From NCBI RefSeq assembly GCF_040881935.1, contig NZ_JBBECH010000072.1, forward strand, positions 15,464-79,463: a stretch of DNA of 64,000 nt. The letters are read 5' to 3'. Positions 25,590-33,408 of this stretch are shown piece after piece. How positions within the stretch are numbered: the stretch's first letter is position 1; every line of letters starts with the position of its first letter. The stretch comes from Saccharospirillum sp040881935. Its GTDB lineage: Bacteria > Pseudomonadota > Gammaproteobacteria > Pseudomonadales > Natronospirillaceae. Position numbers and translations under genes: made by a program. The notes under the pieces were generated by a model. That model ran no database searches. It had not been told where the DNA came from and saw only the letters and a program-made list of their open reading frames with translations.

Positions 25590-25679
25590 TCAGGGCAGCC
25601 ACAGCGTGAATACTGCCCCACCATGGTCGGGGTGATTGGTCAGTTTGCTGAAACCTTCAGCCTCTCCCTGACGGTGCAA
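25590..25679 (-). pseudogene. C-terminal relic of a sensor histidine kinase
   Basis: Thirty codons on the minus strand ending in TGA read LHRQGEAEGFSKLTNHPDHG then GAVFTLWLP. Ending in a Gly-Gly followed by a hydrophobic strand and LP is typical of the last strand of the HATPase_c domain of histidine kinases. No open frame continues upstream and no response regulator gene is near, so this is a leftover of a deleted gene. Confidence 0.5.
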
Positions 25680-25820
25680 CTAGGATTACCTCCACCCCTG
25701 CGCCCTCCTTCACTCACTTTTTCCCCTGCGGCATGGAATAGCCCGGGGGTTTCCAGTATTGTCTGGGCCATAAAGCGATAACATACGGCACTGTGAATAC
25801 ACATAAATAACATCGGTCAT

Positions 25821-25852
25821 GCGCTACACTAGCGCTCAAGAGGCGCTAACAC
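25821..25852. promoter_or_regulatory. Phased direct repeats upstream of fabA
   Basis: GCGCTACAC (25821-25829) and GCGCTAACAC (25843-25852) are 22 bases apart, two helical turns, with the palindrome AGCGCT (25831-25836) between. Their position 115-146 bases before fabA suggests a binding site for a fatty-acid regulator of FabR or similar type; the identity of the protein is not shown. Confidence 0.35.
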
Positions 25853-25966
25853 GACCGATTTAGACGTTGATTCACGGTTCTGGCACCAAAAAACAGGCTT
25901 GAGCCTACTTTTTACTGATTCATTTACCTATACCTACATTTTCTAACCACACGGAATCCGACAGTT

Positions 25967-26488
25967 ATGACAGATCGCCCTTCTTCCCTCGACAAAGCGG
26001 ACCTGATCGAATGCGGTTACGGACGCATGTTCGGGCCGGGTAATGCCCAGCTGCCGGTCGATAACATGCTGATGATGGACCGCATCGCCCTGATCACCGA
26101 TGAAGGTGGCCAGTATGGCAAAGGCGAAATCATCGCCGAGCTCGACATCAACCCGGACCTCTGGTTCTTCCAGTGCCATTTCCCCGGCGACCCGGTCATG
26201 CCCGGCTGCCTGGGCCTGGATGCCATGTGGCAACTGGTCGGCTTCTTCCTCGGCTGGCGTGGCAATGCCGGCAGAGGCCGTGCGCTGGGCGTTGGCGAAC
26301 TGACCTTCAAAGGCCAGATCATGCCGGATGCCAAGAAAGTCGTGTACAAGCTGAACATTAAGCGCGTGATGGAATCCCGCCTGGTCATGGGCATTGCCGA
26401 TGGTGTGGTTGAATGCGACGGCAAACCCATCTACTTTGCCAAGGACCTGAAAGTCGGTCTGTTCAAACCTGAACAAATGGGAGCCTGA
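25967..26488 (+). CDS. fabA: 3-hydroxydecanoyl-ACP dehydratase/isomerase
   Basis: Dehydrates 3-hydroxydecanoyl-ACP and isomerises the product to cis-3-decenoyl-ACP, the branch point to unsaturated fatty acids. 173 residues, normal length. Catalytic His71 in QCHFPGDPVMPG and Asp85 in GLDAMWQ align with E. coli His70 and Asp84. The start at MTDRPSSLDKADLIECG fits the family although the ribosome binding site is weak. fabB starts two bases after its stop. Confidence 0.97.
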   Translation: MTDRPSSLDKADLIECGYGRMFGPGNAQLPVDNMLMMDRIALITDEGGQYGKGEIIAELDINPDLWFFQCHFPGDPVMPGCLGLDAMWQLVGFFLGWRGNAGRGRALGVGELTFKGQIMPDAKKVVYKLNIKRVMESRLVMGIADGVVECDGKPIYFAKDLKVGLFKPEQMGA

Positions 26489-26490
26489 TC

Positions 26491-27708
26491 GTGAAAAGAG
26501 TCGTAGTTACTGGCCTTGGCATCGTCTCCTGCCTGGGCAATGACGCTGAAACCGTCACCGAGAGCCTGCGTGAAGGCAAGTCGGGCATTCGATTTAACCA
26601 GACATACGCCGATATGGGCATGCGCAGCCACGTTAGCGGCACGCCCGACATTAACCTGGCCGACCACATTGACCGCAAAGCCATTCGTTTTATGGGCAAA
26701 GCGGCGGGCTATGCCTACATTTCAATGGATCAGGCGATCAAGGATTCAGGCCTAACCCCCGAGCAGGTCTCGAACATCCGCACCGGCCTGATCGCCGGTT
26801 CCGGCGGTGCCGATTCCGACAGCCAGACCGAAGCCGCCGACATCCTGCGTGAAAAAGGCCTGAAACGGGTAGGCCCCTACCGTGTCACCCAGACCATGGG
26901 TTCAACGGTATCAGCCTGCCTGGCCACGCCGTTCCAGATCAAGGGTGTTAACTATTCCATCACCTCAGCCTGCTCCACCAGTGCTCACTGCATTGGAAAC
27001 GCGGCAGAACTGATTCAGCTCGGCAAACAAGACATCGTCTTCGCCGGTGGCGGTGAAGCCGAGCACTGGACCATGAGCTGCCTGTTCGACGCCATGGGTG
27101 CCCTCTCCACCAAGTACAACGACGAACCGGAACGTGCGAGCCGCGCTTACGATGCCGATCGTGATGGCTTCGTCATCGCCGGTGGCGGCGGCATGCTGAT
27201 TCTGGAAGAGCTGGAACACGCCAAAGCCCGCGGTGCCAAAATCTACGCTGAAGTCGTCGGCTACGGCGCCACCAGCGATGGCTACAACATGGTCGCGCCG
27301 AGCGGTGAAGGCGCAGTACGCTGCATGCAGATGGCAATGAGCACGGTCGATGGCGACATCGATTACATCAACGCCCACGGCACCTCGACACCCGCTGGCG
27401 ACGTCACCGAACTGAAAGCCGTTCGCACGGTCTTCGGCGATGCCATGCCTCCCGTTGCCTCCACCAAGTCACTCTCCGGTCACAGCCTCGGCGCCGCTGG
27501 CGTGCAGGAAGCGATATACTCCCTGCTGATGATGCAAAACAACTTCATCGCCGCCAGCAAAAACGTAGAGAACCTGGATCCGGAAGCTGGCGACGCCAAC
27601 GTCGTCACCGAACGCAAAGACAACGTGACTCTGAACCGGGTGATGTCAAACAGCTTCGGTTTCGGTGGTACCAACGCGACCTTGGTTATGCAGCGGTATC
27701 AAAGTTAA
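26491..27708 (+). CDS. fabB: 3-oxoacyl-ACP synthase I
   Basis: Condensing enzyme that elongates the cis-3-decenoyl-ACP made by FabA. 405 residues from a GTG start two bases after fabA. Catalytic Cys161 in SACSTSAHC, His296 in INAHGTSTP and His331 in SGHSLGAAG are all present. The fabA-fabB operon is typical of gammaproteobacteria making unsaturated fatty acids anaerobically. Followed by repeat copy 4 and a long terminator. Confidence 0.97.
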   Translation: MKRVVVTGLGIVSCLGNDAETVTESLREGKSGIRFNQTYADMGMRSHVSGTPDINLADHIDRKAIRFMGKAAGYAYISMDQAIKDSGLTPEQVSNIRTGLIAGSGGADSDSQTEAADILREKGLKRVGPYRVTQTMGSTVSACLATPFQIKGVNYSITSACSTSAHCIGNAAELIQLGKQDIVFAGGGEAEHWTMSCLFDAMGALSTKYNDEPERASRAYDADRDGFVIAGGGGMLILEELEHAKARGAKIYAEVVGYGATSDGYNMVAPSGEGAVRCMQMAMSTVDGDIDYINAHGTSTPAGDVTELKAVRTVFGDAMPPVASTKSLSGHSLGAAGVQEAIYSLLMMQNNFIAASKNVENLDPEAGDANVVTERKDNVTLNRVMSNSFGFGGTNATLVMQRYQS

Positions 27709-27729
27709 GTCCTGTTGCCTGGAGCTCGC

Positions 27730-27838
27730 GCTGGCCACCGGGTCTGCCTGTCCGGGGTCGGCGTGAATCCATCCATGGAGTCTAGGCCGCAGCGTCCCTG
27801 CTGCGGACTACCCCGGCCAGGCAGACCCGGCAGCCAAC
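27730..27838 (+). repeat. Structured intergenic repeat, copy 4
   Basis: Arms 27730-27757 and 27811-27838 match inversely at 24 of 28 (copy-specific part CCGGGTCTGCCTG). Core of 53 bases with GTCGGCGTGAATCCATCC, TCCATGGA and the hairpin CCGCAGCGTCCCTGCTGCGG. It begins 22 bases after the fabB stop codon. Confidence 0.94.
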
Positions 27839-27880
27839 ACTTGTTTCTCGGGTTAATCTTAGCCAGAAAAAACCCGTTTA

Positions 27881-27937
27881 AAATATGCATAAAAAAAGGG
27901 TCGCCAATTTTGAGCGACCCTTTTTTTATGCATATTT
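27881..27937. terminator. Bidirectional terminator with perfect 24-bp stem
   Basis: Left arm 27881-27904 and right arm 27914-27937 are perfect reverse complements around a 9-base loop; the stem core is GGGTCGC/GCGACCC flanked by A7/T7 and then ATGCAT. It serves convergent fabB and galU. The stem extends well beyond the U-tract, unusual for a simple terminator. Confidence 0.92.
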
Positions 27938-27962
27938 TCTTGCCAAAACTTTCACTAAAAAC

Positions 27963-28805
27963 TCAGTTTAAATTCCCTTTCTTATACAACTCTTCATAGC
28001 AATAATTCGTCGCTTCAACAAAACCTTCCACGGAACCACAATCAAACCGGGTACCCTTGAACCGGTAGGCCATCACAACCCCATCCTGTGCCTGGGTCAT
28101 CAACGCATCGGTTAACTGAATTTCATTGTTCTTGCCCGGAGGCGTTTCACGCAAAATATCGAAAATATCCGGCGTTAGGATATAGCGGCCAATTACAGCC
28201 AGATTGCTCGGGGCGTCTTCTTTATTGGGTTTTTCGACCATGCTTTTTACGCGATACAGGCCATCTTTCACTTCCTCGCCTTCGATGACACCGTATTTGT
28301 GGATCTCATCTTCAGGTACTTCCATTACCGCGACAATGGAGCAGCGAAATTTCTTGAAGACCTTGACCATTTGTGCCATCACGTTGTCGCCATCGAATTC
28401 TGGTATACACAGGTCGTCGGCGAGCACGACGCCAAAGGGTTCGCTACCGATCAGGGTTTCGCCAGCCAGAATGGCATGGCCGAGGCCCTTCATTTCTTTC
28501 TGGCGGGTGAAAGAGAAGACGCCTTCGTGCATGACGTGACGAATCGAGGTCAGGTACTTTTCTTTATCGGAGCCATTAATCTGGTGTTCCAGCTCGTAGG
28601 AAATGTCGAAGTGATCGGCGATGGCGCGTTTACCCCGGCCAGTTACAAAGCCAATTTCATACAAGCCGGATTCGATGGATTCTTCCACCCCGTATTGCAC
28701 CAGGGGTTTATTGACGATGGGCAGCATTTCTTTGGGGAGGGCTTTGGTGGCCGGTAAAAACCGGGTGCCATAGCCACCCACAGGAAACAAACATTTGCGG
28801 ATCAT
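27963..28805 (-). CDS. galU: UTP-glucose-1-phosphate uridylyltransferase
   Basis: Makes UDP-glucose from UTP and glucose-1-phosphate for polysaccharide and envelope synthesis. 280 residues. Nucleotide-binding start PVGGYGTRFLPATKALPKEM (about 8-27), VLADDLCIPE (about 128-137) and VEKPNKEDAPSNLAVIGRY (about 191-209) identify GalU. GAGGACG precedes the ATG. Single gene, convergent with fabB; possible sigma-54 and NtrC-like sites lie upstream. Confidence 0.96.
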   Translation of the reverse strand: MIRKCLFPVGGYGTRFLPATKALPKEMLPIVNKPLVQYGVEESIESGLYEIGFVTGRGKRAIADHFDISYELEHQINGSDKEKYLTSIRHVMHEGVFSFTRQKEMKGLGHAILAGETLIGSEPFGVVLADDLCIPEFDGDNVMAQMVKVFKKFRCSIVAVMEVPEDEIHKYGVIEGEEVKDGLYRVKSMVEKPNKEDAPSNLAVIGRYILTPDIFDILRETPPGKNNEIQLTDALMTQAQDGVVMAYRFKGTRFDCGSVEGFVEATNYCYEELYKKGNLN

Positions 28806-28932
28806 GTTACGTCCTCTTCCAGTGTGTTCATCTCCGCTGAGCGGGCCTGTCCGGTCGGGACTTATCTGGTAACTGCTGCCAGTGTCTCCCGAATCGGCAC
28901 CCGGCTTGTCTCAGCGAGTCTGTGTTCAGTCT

Positions 28933-28948
28933 TGCAATTCCCTGACCA
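28933..28948 (-). promoter_or_regulatory. Sigma-54-like -24/-12 sequence upstream of galU
   Basis: On the minus strand TGGTCAGGGAATTGCA has GG-N10-GC spacing and the strong TTGCA, but lacks the usual CAC after TGG. It is about 130 bases before the galU ATG. Confidence 0.3.
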
Positions 28949-29076
28949 GTAACATTTCCGGCGCGACCATTGCGAAGCAAAAGAAAAAGGTCTACCTCTC
29001 CCCGGCCCTGATTAGCCGGGCGCGGTACCCGGATCAGCCAAAGGGAACGGCCAGCCCTTAAATCGATCATCATTTT

Positions 29077-29109
29077 GCACCAAAATGACCAACAGCACCA
29101 ATGCAGTGC
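29077..29109. promoter_or_regulatory. NtrC-like dyads
   Basis: GCAC-N7-GTGC (29095-29109) is a full dyad with the spacing of NtrC sites, preceded 18 bases earlier by TTGCACCAAAATG (29076-29088), a half match to the same pattern. They are 130-175 bases upstream of the sigma-54-like sequence. Confidence 0.3.
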
Positions 29110-29205
29110 ATGTCGACCCAGCCCGCACCAAACTCAGATCGAATTGTGACGAAAAAGCATAACCGCCCATCTGGTCAGTCAGGGTTGGGCGCCGCCGCCA
29201 AACCA

Positions 29206-29251
29206 TAAAAAAATCCTCGCGCGACAAGGGAGGATTACGCCGGCGAGGATT
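29206..29251 (-). terminator. Terminator of the LysE-family gene
   Basis: On the minus strand AATCCTCGC (29251-29243), a 22-base loop and GCGAGGATT (29220-29212) are followed by a run of T, just after the stop codon of the LysE gene. Confidence 0.75.
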
Positions 29252-29272
29252 GCAAAACCAGTAATGCATCCA

Positions 29273-29878
29273 TTACATCAGAATAAAGACCACACACAGG
29301 GCCGTCAGAATACCCAGTATCAGGTTAAACTTCCGCAGTCGTGCCGGGTCTTCCAGCCAACGGCGCAGCTGGGAGCCAAGCACCGCCCAGACGCAACTGC
29401 AAGGGTAAGTCATGAGAGCGAACATAAAGGCCACGGTTAGTGCACTCGGCCAGTACGCATCACCCGGCAAGCTGAAGGCTGCTATGCCGGTAATCGCCAT
29501 GGCCCAGGCTTTGGGGTTCACGATCTGAAACAGCGCGGCATGCCACCAGTGCATCGGGCGGGCATCGCCATCGACACGGGCCATGCCGCCCGCGGTGGCG
29601 ATGTTCCAGGCAAGCCACAACAGGTACACCGACCCGATAATTTTAAGCGCCCAATGCAACTGTGGCATGGCCAGCAACAGCGCGCCGATGCCACTGGCGA
29701 CCAGTAAGTTCAGCGTCAGAAAGCCAATGAAAATACCGGTAATGTGCGGCATCGTACGGCGCAGCCCGAAGTTCATTCCGGAGGCCGTCACCATCAATAC
29801 ATTGGGGCCCGGAGTGATTGTTGTACTAAACGTATAAATCACAATAGGCAATAAAAACCCGAGGGTTATTGCGTCCAT
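29273..29878 (-). CDS. LysE/RhtB-family amino-acid exporter
   Basis: 201-residue inner-membrane protein with about six hydrophobic segments. The family start TFSTTITPGPNVLMVTASGMN (about 16-36) and FQIVNPKAWAMAITGI (about 114-129) identify LysE/RhtB exporters. Its ATG directly follows the stop codon of the small upstream alanyl-tRNA-editing relic, with GAGG inside that frame, so the two are translationally coupled. Divergent from a MocR regulator, its likely controller. Exported amino acid unknown. Confidence 0.9.
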   Translation of the reverse strand: MDAITLGFLLPIVIYTFSTTITPGPNVLMVTASGMNFGLRRTMPHITGIFIGFLTLNLLVASGIGALLLAMPQLHWALKIIGSVYLLWLAWNIATAGGMARVDGDARPMHWWHAALFQIVNPKAWAMAITGIAAFSLPGDAYWPSALTVAFMFALMTYPCSCVWAVLGSQLRRWLEDPARLRKFNLILGILTALCVVFILM

Positions 29879-30046
29879 TTATTCAAACCTCACAGGCTGC
29901 ACCGGCAGCCCCGATAGATGGTTCAGTCGACCAATTCGACATTGATTCGTTTGTTTTGTATGCATTGGTTTTTTACTGAAAATTCGAACCACCCGGGTTT
30001 CCAGCTCTGTTTGATAGGCATCCTGATAAAAGCGATATGAAGTCAT
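29879..30046 (-). pseudogene. N-terminal relic of an alanyl-tRNA editing protein (AlaX-like)
   Basis: 55-codon frame with an ATG preceded by AAGGAC. It reads MTSYRFYQDAYQTELETRVV, the typical first strand of AlaX-type editing proteins (their Y-x-(D/E)-x-Y-x-x-E-x-(E/T) start), then diverges after about 28 residues and stops. The editing domain with its zinc ligands is missing. In other genomes an intact editing gene often sits beside LysE exporters. Alternatively it is now a leader peptide coupling translation of the exporter. Confidence 0.5.
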
Positions 30047-30203
30047 AAATCGTCCTTTGTATCGATACAATTATAACCATAAAAACTAACATTAACGATG
30101 CACGTCGTATTAATCGGGCAATTAATCCAAATCAAGGTTCGACAAAAGCGAACAATTGCAGTGTAATACGACGACAATTCACTGCAAGTAGTTCTTTGTC
30201 ACC

Positions 30204-31595
30204 ATGACAATACTAACACTGGCCGGACAGACCGGGCCAAAATACAAGGCACTGGCCAACAGCATCGAGCGTGCCGTTCATGATGGCGAACTGAAGCCCG
30301 GCGACCGCCTGCCTACGCACCGGCATCTGGCCGAACAATTGGGTGTAACCGTTGGCACCGTTACCCGCGCCTATGCCGAAGCCGAACGTCGCCGGTTAAT
30401 AGAAGCCCGGGTCGGCAGTGGCACCTTTATTCGCGGCCTGAACCCCGGCACCGCCAGTTTTAAAGTCACCGACTCGACGGTCGATACCGGCATTGATCTG
30501 GGCTTTAGTATTGCGCTGGAACTGGATCAACCGGAACAATTAACACGCACGCTGGCAACACTGCAGCACTCCGATGTTCTACCGCACCTATTGCGCTACC
30601 AGTCTGAATTTGGTCTCGAACACCACCGCGAAGCGGGGCGTCGCTGGTTATTGAAGACCGGCCTTGGCGACTTCAACCGGGACGACCTGCTGGTCACCCT
30701 GGGCGGTCAGCATGGTTTTTATGTTGCGCTCAATGCCTTGTTGCAACCCGGCGATGGCTTGGCCTGTGAAGGGCTGACCTATCCCGGCTTGGTCACTGCG
30801 GCAACTCAGCAAAATCTGCGACTAATGCCGCTAGCCATAGACGACCAGGGGCTGACCCCTGAGGCGCTGGAAAGCCAGTGCCTGCGCCATCCACCGCGTG
30901 CACTGTACCTAATGACCCGAATGCACAACCCGACGGGCGGGTCGATGTCACAACAACGCATTGATGAACTGGCGCTGATTTGCCGCCAGTATCAGATCAC
31001 CGTCATTGAAGACGATGTGCAGGGTTGTTTGGGCGATCCGGCCCGGCCCTCCTTCAGCCAGCGCCACCCGGGCATTACCATCACCATTGCTAGTCTATCC
31101 AAAGCGCTGTGTGGCGGCTTGCACGTTGGCTTCATGCGCGCACCGGAAGAATGGGTCAATGCCGTCGGCGCAGCCTTCCGTGCCACCTGCTGGATGGCGA
31201 TTCCGCTGACGACTGAAATCGCCTGCGACTGGCTAAACAATGGCTATGCCGATCAACTGTTGGCACGCCAGCAAGCCGAGATCGAGTGGCGTCAGAATGC
31301 GGTCTGCGAACGGCTGAACCAGGCCGGAATGTCCCCACGCGGTGGCGGGTTCAACGTCTGGCTGGATTTACCCGCCCCCTGGCGCGCCGTCAACCTGGTA
31401 GCGCGCGCTGCCGAACATGGCATTCAATTTAAGCCGGCTGAAGTGTTTGCAGCAGGTCAGTTTTCCGCACCTCAGGCCATACGCATTTGTATCGGTGGCC
31501 GGCTGAAACGCGATACTTTACTCAGCGCCATCGACACCCTGATTTACCTGATCCAGACCCCGGGCAATGCCCAGGATTCACAGACCAACATTTGA
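30204..31595 (+). CDS. MocR-type regulator (GntR HTH plus aminotransferase domain)
   Basis: 463 residues: winged helix at about 10-78 (GDRLPTHRHLAEQLGVTVGT), then a fold-type I aminotransferase-like domain with the PLP lysine in ASLSKALCGG (about residue 297) and TRMHNPTGGS. MocR proteins use PLP to sense amines or amino acids; catalysis is usually lost. It is divergent from the LysE exporter and lies seven bases upstream of a RarD-type transporter gene, so regulation of export of a metabolite is likely. Confidence 0.9.
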   Translation: MTILTLAGQTGPKYKALANSIERAVHDGELKPGDRLPTHRHLAEQLGVTVGTVTRAYAEAERRRLIEARVGSGTFIRGLNPGTASFKVTDSTVDTGIDLGFSIALELDQPEQLTRTLATLQHSDVLPHLLRYQSEFGLEHHREAGRRWLLKTGLGDFNRDDLLVTLGGQHGFYVALNALLQPGDGLACEGLTYPGLVTAATQQNLRLMPLAIDDQGLTPEALESQCLRHPPRALYLMTRMHNPTGGSMSQQRIDELALICRQYQITVIEDDVQGCLGDPARPSFSQRHPGITITIASLSKALCGGLHVGFMRAPEEWVNAVGAAFRATCWMAIPLTTEIACDWLNNGYADQLLARQQAEIEWRQNAVCERLNQAGMSPRGGGFNVWLDLPAPWRAVNLVARAAEHGIQFKPAEVFAAGQFSAPQAIRICIGGRLKRDTLLSAIDTLIYLIQTPGNAQDSQTNI

Positions 31596-31602
31596 GACGA
31601 CT

Positions 31603-32532
31603 ATGGCATCCGCAACGCGCAGCGGCGCATTCTACGCACTAACAGCCTACATACTCTGGGCTGTGGCACCCATCTATTTTAAAGTCATGAACGATGTTGC
31701 GGCAGCCGAGTTATTGTCGCACCGCATTATCTGGTCTTTCTTGTTAACACTGGGTCTGATTTTTTTGTTTCGCAAACGCGCGGCACTGATGACCGCATTG
31801 AAATCCTCCCGTACCCGCTGGAATCTGCTGGCCTCTACGGTACTGATCGGGTTTAACTGGGGGTTGTTTATTTGGGCAGTGCAGAGCAATTACATGCTCA
31901 GCGCCAGCCTCGGCTACTACATCAACCCGCTGATGAATATATTGCTCGGTATGATCTTTTTCAGAGACCGGCTCGACAGAGTTCGCACCATCGCCGCCCT
32001 GCTTTGTGTCGCCGCTGTCGCCTTCGAGCTGATCCAGTTCGGTCGCTTGCCCTGGGTTGCACTGTTGCTGGCCACCAGCTTTGCGCTGTACGGTCTGGTG
32101 CGTAAAAAAATCGGCGTCGACAGCTTCACCGGTATGGCACTGGAAACCGGGTTACTACTACCCATTGCCGCTGGCTATCTATTGTTTGCCACCAGCCCCA
32201 CCACCAGCCTGATCGAAAACACCTGGTCGATTAACCTCCTGCTGTTTGCTGCAGGCCCCGTCACCATGGTGCCATTGATGTGCTTCGCGGCAGCGGCCAA
32301 CCGCATCAGCCTGACTGCACTCGGGTTCTTTCAGTACATAGCCCCAAGTGGCATGTTTTTACTGGCGGTGTTCGTTTATGGCGAAACGCTGAGCCCGGGA
32401 AAACTGGTGACCTTCGGTCTAATCTGGGCGGCGTTGCTGTTGTTAACACTCGACTCGTTGCGCACCCTGGGGCGCAACCAGTCCGCCAAGCGTGCCCTTA
32501 AAGCATCCAACGCTGCCACCAGTCCCAAATAA
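31603..32532 (+). CDS. RarD-type EamA transporter
   Basis: 309-residue membrane protein, ten hydrophobic segments in two EamA repeats. Start at MASATRSGAFYALTAYILWA, seven bases after the MocR stop codon. The sequence AVAPIYFKVMNDVAAAELLSHRIIWS and the LGYYINPLMNILLGMIFFRDRL block are RarD-family hallmarks. Its last 35 bases overlap the 3' end of the convergent LysE-family gene. A second RarD paralogue lies at 59744-60622. Substrate unknown. Confidence 0.9.
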   Translation: MASATRSGAFYALTAYILWAVAPIYFKVMNDVAAAELLSHRIIWSFLLTLGLIFLFRKRAALMTALKSSRTRWNLLASTVLIGFNWGLFIWAVQSNYMLSASLGYYINPLMNILLGMIFFRDRLDRVRTIAALLCVAAVAFELIQFGRLPWVALLLATSFALYGLVRKKIGVDSFTGMALETGLLLPIAAGYLLFATSPTTSLIENTWSINLLLFAAGPVTMVPLMCFAAAANRISLTALGFFQYIAPSGMFLLAVFVYGETLSPGKLVTFGLIWAALLLLTLDSLRTLGRNQSAKRALKASNAATSPK

Positions 32533-33124
32533 ACAGCGCTGACAACGCCACAAAAATAACCCCGGCGCCCCGGTCAATCCAGTGGCGTCGATTCAGAAAC
32601 CGGCGTTGCAGCGCCGGTTGCGACAACACCCAACCGACCAGACCAAACCACAGGCTGGTGACCACAAACACATACCCGACCAGGGCAGATTGCATCCAGC
32701 CATTCAGACCCTCAACCAGTTGCACCAGAATCGCCGAGAAAAACAACAGCGCTTTCGGGTTCAGCACATTGGTTAAAAACCCCTGCCAGAAATCGCCCCG
32801 GTCACTGACCTTCGCCGCACTGTCCAGCGGCTGACCGGGCGGTGCAGGCTGGGCGCTCAGCCCGCCCCAGCCGAGGTACAATAAATAACCAATACCCAGC
32901 CAGGGCATGGTCATCGCCAGCCAGCGACTCGACTGTACCAGCGCTGAAACGCCCAACACAGCAACCAGAGTATGCAAGGTGACCCCCAGACCAATGCCCA
33001 GGGCGTTCAACGTACTGGCGCGCTTACCGCGCGTCAGTGCCGATTTAACCACCAGCGCAAAATCCGGCCCCGGGCTGATTACAGCGGCGGTATAGACCAG
33101 TACAAAGGGCCACCAGGCGGGCAT
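32498..33124 (-). CDS. LysE/RhtC-family amino-acid exporter
   Basis: 208 residues from the ATG at 33124, preceded by GGAGAGG; an in-frame TTG at 33136 overlaps that site and is rejected. VYTAAVISPGPDFALVVKSAL and FLTNVLNPKALLFFSAIL identify the family. Six hydrophobic segments. Second exporter of this type within 4 kb. Overlaps the RarD gene tail to tail. Confidence 0.9.
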   Translation of the reverse strand: MPAWWPFVLVYTAAVISPGPDFALVVKSALTRGKRASTLNALGIGLGVTLHTLVAVLGVSALVQSSRWLAMTMPWLGIGYLLYLGWGGLSAQPAPPGQPLDSAAKVSDRGDFWQGFLTNVLNPKALLFFSAILVQLVEGLNGWMQSALVGYVFVVTSLWFGLVGWVLSQPALQRRFLNRRHWIDRGAGVIFVALSALFIWDWWQRWML

Positions 33125-33408
33125 AAACCTCTCCAAAAATAGACAATAAACAACGTTCGAAGACTACCAGAAGCCGGAACCGTATGGCGAGCCTTGCCAG
33201 GTAGTCGCCAAACTCATGCAGAGTCGGCAGATGTTCCTGATTCTCGGTTTCCAAACTTTCAGCCACCGGTTGGCCAGATAACCGCACAGGTCGCGCATCC
33301 ACAAGGTTAAGGCGTGCTGCTGATAACCGCTGTGGTCGCAGCTCAGTAGACTGGCTCCATCGCCGGGTTTAAGTGCCGGGCCAACACGCATCATTGCTGG
33401 AGACTTAA

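Larger units (their letters stand above)
25523..25966. other. Intergenic region guaD / fabA with kinase relic and putative operators
   Basis: 444 bases: relic of a sensor-kinase C-terminus (25590-25679, minus strand), and repeated GCGCTA-type sequences at 25821-25852 that could regulate fabA. No -35/-10 pair stands out. Confidence 0.55.
28806..29205. other. galU upstream region without a gene
   Basis: About 400 bases between the LysE-gene terminator and galU. Contains a sigma-54-like sequence (28933-28948), a GC-rich imperfect hairpin near 29008-29037 and three GCACCAA sequences (29077, 29095, 29126). Two short open frames here (28828-29073, 29012-29269) have no recognisable features. Confidence 0.45.

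Noticed and set aside
29012..29269. Small frame upstream of galU
   Set aside because: Overlaps the LysE-gene terminator and has no recognisable features.
33164..33394. Minus-strand frames near 33.1-33.4 kb, possibly a frameshifted small gene (HALTLWMRDLCGYLA, LPTLHEFGDYLARLA)
   Set aside because: The two frames read like parts of one protein, but no family was recognised and the start and end are unclear; too weak to call.
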